From positions 1 to 18,679 of the forward strand of contig CAZVRH010000024.1 of assembly GCA_964629335.1 (NCBI GenBank): a stretch of 18,679 nucleotides of DNA, written 5' to 3'. The position numbers and the translations under genes are program-made. The notes beneath the pieces are model-generated. The model saw nothing but the letters and a program-made list of their open reading frames with translations. It was not told the DNA's origin and did not search any database. Source of the DNA: CACPJA01 sp964629335. Its GTDB lineage: Bacteria; Pseudomonadota; Gammaproteobacteria; Steroidobacterales; UBA11654. Positions within the stretch are counted from its first letter, which is position 1; each line of letters opens with the position of its first letter. Positions 13,923 to 18,679 of this stretch are shown here, piece by piece.

Positions 13923-15200
13923 ATGACCGCATTATCTAGAAATTGGAAATTATTAACTGTATTGCCATTCTTGATTGGTGCCTATCCACCTTACGTAAAT
14001 TCAGAATCATTACCCCAATATCACCCCTTACTTGAAGATCGGGTTGTTCTCGAGCGTCCAAATACAGCAAGACAAATGTCATATAACGTCAATAAAAAAT
14101 TTGAAGGGGTTGCTGATCGTTTTGGTAATGGAGATCTCGAAGGAGCAATGAGGTCTCTAACCGCGATGCTGGATTGGAATTTATCTACATATGAACAGGC
14201 CGTTGTATATCAATTTATGGGCTATGTCTATGTTCAACAAAATAAAATAGACGAGGCAATTGAGGTATTCAGTAAATGTGTTGATTATAACGTTTTAGGT
14301 AATTCACAACACCAAGGAACCTTATTCAATATTGCGAGTCTTTATGGCTCAAAAGAACAATGGGATTTAGCCATTTCTTCTTTAATGGAATTTTTTAAAT
14401 ACGAGAAAGAGCCTGCTGCAGAATCTTATATTATGGCCGGGATTGCTTATTTTCAAAAAGGTGAACCCTTAGAGTCATTACCTTATATCACTATAGCCAA
14501 TCAAAAATCTCTTGAGCCAAAAGAAAGCTGGCTTCAGTTGGAACTTGCGATTCTATTTATTAACCAGCGTTACGAAGAGGCTATTAATATCGTCAAGCAG
14601 TTGGCTACCTATTGGCCTGAAAAAGAAAAATACTGGGAGACCATGGCAGGGGCTTATATGGAGATGCAAAAAGATGCGGATGCTCTAGCGGCTCTCAGTC
14701 TAGGCTACAAAAACAATGCTCTGGAGAAAAAAGAAACCCTTGAGAGCTTGGCTCGATTAAGCTTATATCTTGAAATTCCATATCAAGCGGCAGTGATCAT
14801 GCAAAAAAATATGGACGCTGGATTGGTTGAAAGGAATGAGGATAATCTTAGATTACTCTTAGGTGCCTGGACTTCGGCTAGAGAATTTGATGAGGCCATA
14901 GAAGTCATTGATGTTCTTGCATCAATGCTCAATGATGGAACATTATTCATTCAAAAGGCGATGTTATTGAATGAAAAAGGCGACTGGAACGGGATCAAAG
15001 AAGCGACGAAAATGGCATTACTTGATAATAATCTTGAAAATCCAGGGGATGTTTTTATTCTCAGAGGAATGGCACATACAGAGCTAGAAGAGTATGAAGA
15101 AGCCATCGGATCTTTCACTGAGGCCATACAAGTGGGAACTGAGAGCAATAAAAGAAATGCTGAAGCTTGGATAGAATATGTCTCGGATAGACGAGGATAA
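13923..15200 (+). CDS. Tetratricopeptide-repeat periplasmic protein at the end of the TonB operon
   Basis: 425 aa. An N-terminal signal (1-27, hydrophobic LLTVLPFLIGAYPPYV) suggests export. TPR units are visible at about 95-125 (VYQFMGYVYVQQNKIDEAIE), 137-165, 172-200, and at the C-terminal end (VFILRGMAHTELEEYEEAIG). More degenerate helical repeats lie between. TPR proteins bind other proteins; this one is the usual last gene of DUF3450/TtpC/TonB2 clusters, so a scaffold for the TonB complex or for a receptor is likely, though not shown by the sequence. It starts 4 bases after tonB. Its stop is one base from the end of the opposing acyltransferase gene. Confidence 0.87.
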   Translation: MTALSRNWKLLTVLPFLIGAYPPYVNSESLPQYHPLLEDRVVLERPNTARQMSYNVNKKFEGVADRFGNGDLEGAMRSLTAMLDWNLSTYEQAVVYQFMGYVYVQQNKIDEAIEVFSKCVDYNVLGNSQHQGTLFNIASLYGSKEQWDLAISSLMEFFKYEKEPAAESYIMAGIAYFQKGEPLESLPYITIANQKSLEPKESWLQLELAILFINQRYEEAINIVKQLATYWPEKEKYWETMAGAYMEMQKDADALAALSLGYKNNALEKKETLESLARLSLYLEIPYQAAVIMQKNMDAGLVERNEDNLRLLLGAWTSAREFDEAIEVIDVLASMLNDGTLFIQKAMLLNEKGDWNGIKEATKMALLDNNLENPGDVFILRGMAHTELEEYEEAIGSFTEAIQVGTESNKRNAEAWIEYVSDRRG

Positions 15201-15201
15201 A

Positions 15202-15930
15202 TCAAGAAAAAGACTGATGGTTTAAGTCTGGCTCATTCAAAGCATCAAGAATACTTTTCCTAGATGCATCAGATAATTCTTGAGCACTCATTGAGTCGTC
15301 AGTCGTGTTAAGTGACGGGTGAATTGTTATATTTAAGCTTACTTTTTTTGGTAGCCAGCTCTCAGATCTAAGGAGTTCTCTGCTGCCGTTAATGGTCACT
15401 GGAGTCACAGGAACTTTATTTCTTATCGCAGTTATAAACGCTCCTTTTTTAAATTTTAAGAGGCCCTCATCCTTCATAAATGTCGCTTCAGGGAAAAAAA
15501 CTATAGAATCCTCAGCTTGACTACTTTTTAGAATCTTTTTTAAATCACCTGCCCCTTCTTTAGGGTCTCTTCTTTCCACCAGATGCGTCCCTAGCTTGTT
15601 CAGAACATATGCTGCAAAAGGAATATGTTTTAATTCTTTTTTAGCCACGTATGCAAATTTTGGAGGCAACGCAGCTGCTAAGACCATTGGATCAGTATAG
15701 CTCGCATGATTTGCAACCAGAATGGACGGTCCGTCAATGAGATGTTCTTCACCTTCAATATTTAGTTCTAAGCCCAGTAGTTTCATAATTGTTGATGCAC
15801 AGTTCTTTACCAAGGTTCTGGTTGATTGAATTGTGCGGGTTAAGGGAAAGCAGCAGACCATCACCAACAAGATGATCGAGAAGACCAACCAAGCCCAGGA
15901 ACCAAATAAATACATAGAAACACTTTTCAT
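15202..15930 (-). CDS. 1-acyl-sn-glycerol-3-phosphate acyltransferase-like protein (PlsC family)
   Basis: 242 aa. It is a member of the glycerolipid acyltransferase family that moves an acyl chain to lysophosphatidic acid or a related acceptor at the inner membrane. Residues 8-30 form a membrane anchor (LFGSWAWLVFSIILLVMVCC). The catalytic HX4D motif is NHASYTD with H75 and D80. FFPEATFMKDEGLLKFKKGA (145-164) is the second acceptor-binding block; the usual FPEG(T/G) reads FPEAT here, a mild variation. VPVTPVTINGS is the third block. The true PlsC substrate is not certain, since several paralogues share these motifs. No Shine-Dalgarno precedes the ATG at 15930, and Met6 is an alternative start. 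It is divergent from xerD and convergent with the TPR gene. Confidence 0.88.
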   Translation of the reverse strand: MKSVSMYLFGSWAWLVFSIILLVMVCCFPLTRTIQSTRTLVKNCASTIMKLLGLELNIEGEEHLIDGPSILVANHASYTDPMVLAAALPPKFAYVAKKELKHIPFAAYVLNKLGTHLVERRDPKEGAGDLKKILKSSQAEDSIVFFPEATFMKDEGLLKFKKGAFITAIRNKVPVTPVTINGSRELLRSESWLPKKVSLNITIHPSLNTTDDSMSAQELSDASRKSILDALNEPDLNHQSFS

Positions 15931-15942
15931 GGTTTTTTTATA

Positions 15943-15971
15943 TTGTGTATATTAAAAAACATAATACACAA
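15943..15971. promoter_or_regulatory. Perfect 8-bp inverted repeat in the plsC-xerD divergent gap
   Basis: TTGTGTAT (15943-15950) and ATACACAA (15964-15971) are perfect reverse complements, with a 13-base AT-only-but-one spacer. They lie in the 63-base gap that must hold the promoters of both divergent genes. The half-site spacing (centres about 21 bases, two helical turns) suits a dimeric DNA-binding regulator. No regulator is identifiable from the sequence. Confidence 0.4.
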
Positions 15972-15993
15972 AATGAGGCAATGAAAAAAACCC

Positions 15994-16896
15994 ATGGCTA
16001 ATAATTCTGAAACCAATCAAATTATTGATACTTTTCTAGATTCGATATGGCTAGAGCAGGGGCTTTCTAAATCCACATTAAGTGCCTATCGTTCTGACAT
16101 TAATGTGTTAGCTAAATGGGCTGAAAAAAAACATCTTAAAATTAAAGATATTTCTCGCGCTGATTTACTGGATTTCATAACAGACAAGGCTCACTCGGGG
16201 ATCAGTGCTAGATCTTCTGCAAGGATGCTGTCTTCATTCAGAAGGTTCTATGGTTACCTTTTTCAAGAGGAGATGATATCAGTCAATCCTACTGAAAAGA
16301 TTTCTATGCCAAAAATAGGTAGAAGCTTACCCAAATTATTGAGTGAAGAAGAAGTGTTGCAACTAATCAAAGCTCCCAACTCAAAAAAACCACTTGGTTT
16401 TAGAGACAGAACAATGTTAGAAATTCTTTATGCCACTGGATTAAGGGTTTCTGAACTGGTGAGCCTTAAACAAGGTGATGTCAACCTTAACCAGGGATTC
16501 ATTAGAGTAATGGGTAAGGGTAACAAAGAGCGTTTAGTGCCTATGGGAACCATCGCTAAACGCAGGTTAAAGAATTTTTTAGACGGTCCAATTATCGATA
16601 TCTTGGGTGAGAGACAGTCAGAATACTTATTTCCCACTAAGACATCGGAGCATATTTCGAGGCAAGCTTTTTGGCAAATGATTAAGAAGTACTCAAAAAA
16701 AGTTGGCATCCAAGCAGATTTATCACCTCACAGTCTCAGGCATGCTTTTGCCACCCACTTGATCAACCATGGTGCCGATCTACGAGTGGTGCAAATGCTT
16801 TTAGGCCATAGCAATCTATCCACAACACAGATTTACACTCATATTGCCCAACATCGCTTGAAAGATATTCATCAAAAACATCACCCAAGGGGTTAA
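15994..16896 (+). CDS. xerD: Site-specific tyrosine recombinase XerD
   Basis: 300 aa, E. coli XerD 298. With XerC it resolves chromosome dimers at dif during division. The N-terminal SAM-like domain (about 5-95) carries WLEQGLSKSTLSAYRSDI. The catalytic domain has all six expected residues: R151 (ATGLRVSEL), K175 (GKGNKERLVP), H246 and R249 (SPHSLRHAFATH), H272 (LLGHSNLSTTQ) and Y281 (IYTH), the nucleophile. HHPRG at the end matches the XerD tail (HHPRA). The dsbC gene follows, as in E. coli, which supports XerD over XerC and over a mobile-element integrase. ATGs at 15973 and 15981 upstream are either closed by a stop or out of frame. Confidence 0.97.
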   Translation: MANNSETNQIIDTFLDSIWLEQGLSKSTLSAYRSDINVLAKWAEKKHLKIKDISRADLLDFITDKAHSGISARSSARMLSSFRRFYGYLFQEEMISVNPTEKISMPKIGRSLPKLLSEEEVLQLIKAPNSKKPLGFRDRTMLEILYATGLRVSELVSLKQGDVNLNQGFIRVMGKGNKERLVPMGTIAKRRLKNFLDGPIIDILGERQSEYLFPTKTSEHISRQAFWQMIKKYSKKVGIQADLSPHSLRHAFATHLINHGADLRVVQMLLGHSNLSTTQIYTHIAQHRLKDIHQKHHPRG

Positions 16897-16917
16897 GTTT
16901 TTTTATAAACTAGAACA

Positions 16918-17676
16918 ATGATTCGTGTTTTGATAATGATTGTTTCTTGGGCTTTTCTAACCGTGCCTATTAATCTGGGTTCTCACGAGGACCTAGATGA
17001 TTCTGGTCAAAACACGCAAACCGCTGAAAAAGCTGAGGAGATTCTTGCGCAGCTCTCAGAATTATTTCCAAAGGGCACAGACATTGATCTTCGACAATCT
17101 CCGATTGATCATCTTTATACGGTTAGGGTCGGATCCCAAGTATTTTATGTTAGTGGAGATGGAAGACACTTAATTAGCGGTGATCTTTATGACACCGCTT
17201 CAAATGAAAATATAACAGAATTGGAACGGCAAAATGTTCGTCTTGACTACATAAATTTAATCAATCCTAAATCAATGATAACTTTCTCCCCATCTGATTA
17301 TCAGCACACCGTTACAATTTTCACTGATATTGATTGTGGTTATTGCAGGAAGTTTCACCAAGAGATTGAGGGAGTCATGGAGGAGGGAATAAGAGTTCAA
17401 TACATCTCTTTTCCAAGAGGTGGGCCGGAATCAGATAGTTGGTATAAGGCTCAAAAAGTATGGTGCAGTGAAAATCGACAACAGGCGATCACTCAGGCAA
17501 AACAAGGTAAGGAGTTGTTGAACGATCTTTGTTCCAGCGATCCTGTACAGGAGCACTACAATTTGGGTTTAAAGTTTAATGTTCGAGGGACACCAACGAT
17601 GTTAACCGATAAAGGTGAAATCATTGTTGGCTATATGTCAGCTGCTAGACTTAGAGAGAGATTAGATAACCCATAA
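16918..17676 (+). CDS. dsbC: Thiol:disulfide interchange protein DsbC
   Basis: 252 aa (E. coli DsbC 236). It is a periplasmic disulfide isomerase kept reduced by DsbD, and it works as a V-shaped homodimer. The signal peptide covers about 1-21 (MIRVLIMIVSWAFLTVPINL). The N-terminal dimerisation domain (about 40-110) contains SPIDHLYTVRVGSQVFYVSG (61-80) and ends in the linker. The thioredoxin-fold domain has FTDIDCGYCRKFH with the active CGYC at 140-143, the cis-Pro at RGTP (P226), and C183/C205, which would form the structural disulfide of DsbC. It lies 21 bases after xerD, the conserved gammaproteobacterial order; recJ, next in E. coli, is absent here. Confidence 0.95.
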   Translation: MIRVLIMIVSWAFLTVPINLGSHEDLDDSGQNTQTAEKAEEILAQLSELFPKGTDIDLRQSPIDHLYTVRVGSQVFYVSGDGRHLISGDLYDTASNENITELERQNVRLDYINLINPKSMITFSPSDYQHTVTIFTDIDCGYCRKFHQEIEGVMEEGIRVQYISFPRGGPESDSWYKAQKVWCSENRQQAITQAKQGKELLNDLCSSDPVQEHYNLGLKFNVRGTPTMLTDKGEIIVGYMSAARLRERLDNP

Positions 17677-17677
17677 C

Positions 17678-17712
17678 TCGAGAACCTATCGTTCTAGATA
17701 TTTTAATTTATT
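17678..17712 (+). terminator. Likely terminator of the xerD-dsbC transcript
   Basis: TCGAGAAC (17678-17685) and GTTCTAGA (17691-17698) form a stem of 8 positions with one mismatch and a five-base loop. The following plus-strand sequence is T-rich (TATTTTAATTTATTTTTT). It starts just after the dsbC stop and overlaps the 3' end of the opposing ferredoxin gene. The minus strand has no T tract after the stem, so it should act on dsbC only. Confidence 0.5.
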
Positions 17713-18009
17713 TTTTACGTCTCTCCATTCGTCAGCGTCTTCGGGGGGTTCTGGTGCTTCTGAAATCACAGGCCAGATTTCACTCAGTTCTATATTAAGT
17801 TCTAAGAAACCTTCCTGACCTTCTGGGATCTCATCATCTGCAAAGATTGCATCAACAGGACACTCGGGTTCACAAAGGGCGCAGTCAATGCATTCATCAG
17901 GATTAATAACCAACATGTTGGGACCTTCATGAAAGCAATCGACTGGGCAGACTTCAACACAGTCCCCTAATTTGCACTTGATGCAATTTTCACCGACTAA
18001 AAATGTCAT
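17686..18009 (-). CDS. fdxA: 7Fe ferredoxin, [3Fe-4S][4Fe-4S], FdxA/Azotobacter FdI type
   Basis: 107 aa, the size of Azotobacter vinelandii FdI (106). It is a soluble low-potential electron carrier. Cysteines 9, 12, 17, 21, 25, 40, 43, 46 and 50 match the nine FdI cysteines shifted by one. C9, C17 and C50 would hold the [3Fe-4S] cluster, and C21, C40, C43 and C46 the [4Fe-4S] cluster. C12, normally the missing fourth-ligand position of 7Fe ferredoxins, is present as in FdI. The acidic C-terminal half (about 58-107) lacks cysteines, as in the family. The redox partner is unknown. A reasonable ribosome site (AGGATGGGA) precedes the ATG. It is 12 bases after the Nudix gene, so it is probably co-transcribed. 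Confidence 0.94.
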   Translation of the reverse strand: MTFLVGENCIKCKLGDCVEVCPVDCFHEGPNMLVINPDECIDCALCEPECPVDAIFADDEIPEGQEGFLELNIELSEIWPVISEAPEPPEDADEWRDVKNKLKYLER

Positions 18010-18021
18010 AACATTCCCATC

Positions 18022-18546
18022 CTACTCAATTGTTTTATAGATCGGTTCGAGATCGTTCGCAGGTTTTTCAATCATTGCTTTTAGAGCAATCTTACCTGTT
18101 TTAAAGGCCATATTATCCCAAGGAATTTCACTTATGTTAAACATTTTGACATCTAATGATTCAATTCCAGGGGAGAATTCAGGTTTGTCCAATGTCGCCC
18201 TAAAAAAGATGTGAACTTGATGAGCATAGACAACATCGATGATTGCTAGCATAGGCCCAAGTATGGGCGAAATATTAGCTTCTTCCATCGATTCTCTAAG
18301 CGCACCTTCTGCAAGGCTTTCATCGTTCTCAAGGAATCCTGCAGGCAGTGTCCAATAATTTTTTCTGGGTTCTATGGCTCTTAAGCACAATAGAATTTGA
18401 TCCTTAAACACAGGAACTGTGCCCACAACAATTCTTGGATTCTCGTAGTGAATGTATCCACAATTACTACAAACAAATCTTAACTTAGTATCGTCCTTGG
18501 GAAGGATGAATTCGTTTGTTTTTCCGCATTGATTGCAATATTTCAT
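18022..18546 (-). CDS. Nudix hydrolase with N-terminal zinc ribbon
   Basis: 174 aa. The N-terminal zinc ribbon has two CxxC pairs (C4/C7 and C26/C29, MKYCNQCGK and FVCSNCGYIHYENPR). The Nudix domain follows with GFLENDESLAEGALRESMEE (70-89), fitting Gx5Ex7REUxEExGU except that Ser replaces the U residue and Asn91 replaces the later Gly. The metal-binding glutamates E85, E88 and E89 are all present. Proteins of this build cleave nucleoside diphosphates linked to another group; NADH pyrophosphatase NudC has a similar ribbon, but it is longer and carries a specific SQPWPFPxS motif that I do not see here. Substrate therefore stays open. The ATG is 16 bases after the tRNA-Leu gene, so the two may share a transcript. 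Confidence 0.9.
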   Translation of the reverse strand: MKYCNQCGKTNEFILPKDDTKLRFVCSNCGYIHYENPRIVVGTVPVFKDQILLCLRAIEPRKNYWTLPAGFLENDESLAEGALRESMEEANISPILGPMLAIIDVVYAHQVHIFFRATLDKPEFSPGIESLDVKMFNISEIPWDNMAFKTGKIALKAMIEKPANDLEPIYKTIE

Positions 18547-18562
18547 AAGATTTCCATTGTTA

Positions 18563-18646
18563 TGCCGGGAGAGAGACTCGAACTCTCACGGGTTTAACCC
18601 CACCGGATTTTGAATCCGGCGCGTCTACCAATTCCGCCATCCCGGC
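18563..18646 (-). tRNA. tRNA-Leu, anticodon CAA
   Basis: 84 nt, class II tRNA, read on the minus strand. The 7-bp acceptor stem GCCGGGA/TCCCGGC is perfect, with discriminator A. The anticodon stem CCGGA/TCCGG encloses loop TTCAAAA, giving anticodon CAA (18612-18610), which reads UUG. A long variable arm with stem GGG/CCC (within TGGGGTTAAACCCGT) and the T arm GAGAG-TTCGAGT-CTCTC are intact. The gene does not encode the 3' CCA: the bases after the discriminator are TAA. A Nudix gene starts 16 bases downstream. Confidence 0.96.
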
Positions 18647-18679
18647 TAAATTCTTATGGCAGAATACCTCTTGTTTATA

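Noticed and set aside
15994..16896. Tyrosine recombinase as the integrase of a mobile element
   Set aside because: Length, motifs, the HHPRG tail and the following dsbC gene identify chromosomal XerD. No attachment repeats or phage genes are nearby, and the tRNA-Leu at the right end is intact with no partial copy seen.
1..18679. CRISPR array, insertion sequence, toxin-antitoxin or defence system
   Set aside because: No regularly spaced repeats, transposase motifs, or known defence or toxin domains were seen on either strand.

Overview
The window is an AT-rich (roughly 40% GC by eye), gene-dense piece of a bacterial chromosome. It most resembles a small-genome marine gammaproteobacterium. Three things point that way: the xerD-dsbC gene order, the TonB2-type transport cluster (DUF3450, TtpC-like, ExbB, ExbD, TonB, TPR), and an Azotobacter FdI-like 7Fe ferredoxin. 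I cannot place it to genus. Spacers are short, and no stretch over 300 bases lacks a gene. I see no insertion sequence, prophage or CRISPR array.

Layout. (1) 1-1099, minus: 5' part of a LeuC-family hydro-lyase that runs off the left edge. (2) 1243-5430, plus: CaiB/BaiF-type acyl-CoA racemase, moaC, mobA, folE, a MaoC-type hydratase and tesB, closely spaced. These combine molybdopterin/pterin synthesis with acyl-CoA chemistry. (3) 5405-6669, minus: gpmA (GTG start) and a gamma-carbonic-anhydrase-like protein, overlapping by one base. (4) 6868-7320, plus: a small exported protein with a ParB-like fold motif, standing alone. (5) 7406-9531, plus: ETF-ubiquinone oxidoreductase and an unrecognised four-helix membrane protein. 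(6) 9600-15200, plus: a seven-gene TonB energy-transduction operon with two tandem ExbD genes. (7) 15202-15930, minus: PlsC-like acyltransferase. (8) 15994-17676, plus: xerD and dsbC. (9) 17686-18646, minus: tRNA-Leu(CAA), a zinc-ribbon Nudix hydrolase and a 7Fe ferredoxin.

How the parts work together. The acyl-CoA genes (racemase, hydratase, thioesterase) and ETF-QO fit a cell that degrades branched or fatty acyl-CoAs and feeds the electrons to quinone. The TonB operon would energise outer-membrane uptake of iron complexes or large substrates. xerD, dsbC, gpmA, moaC, mobA and folE are housekeeping genes.

Most of the window is conventional. The points most worth a second look are the exported ParB-like protein, the tandem ExbD genes that share a 68-base block identical at 66 positions, the extra N-terminal hydrophobic segment of ExbB, the apparently leaderless ETF-QO promoter, the perfect inverted repeat between plsC and xerD, and a tRNA-Leu gene with no encoded CCA.
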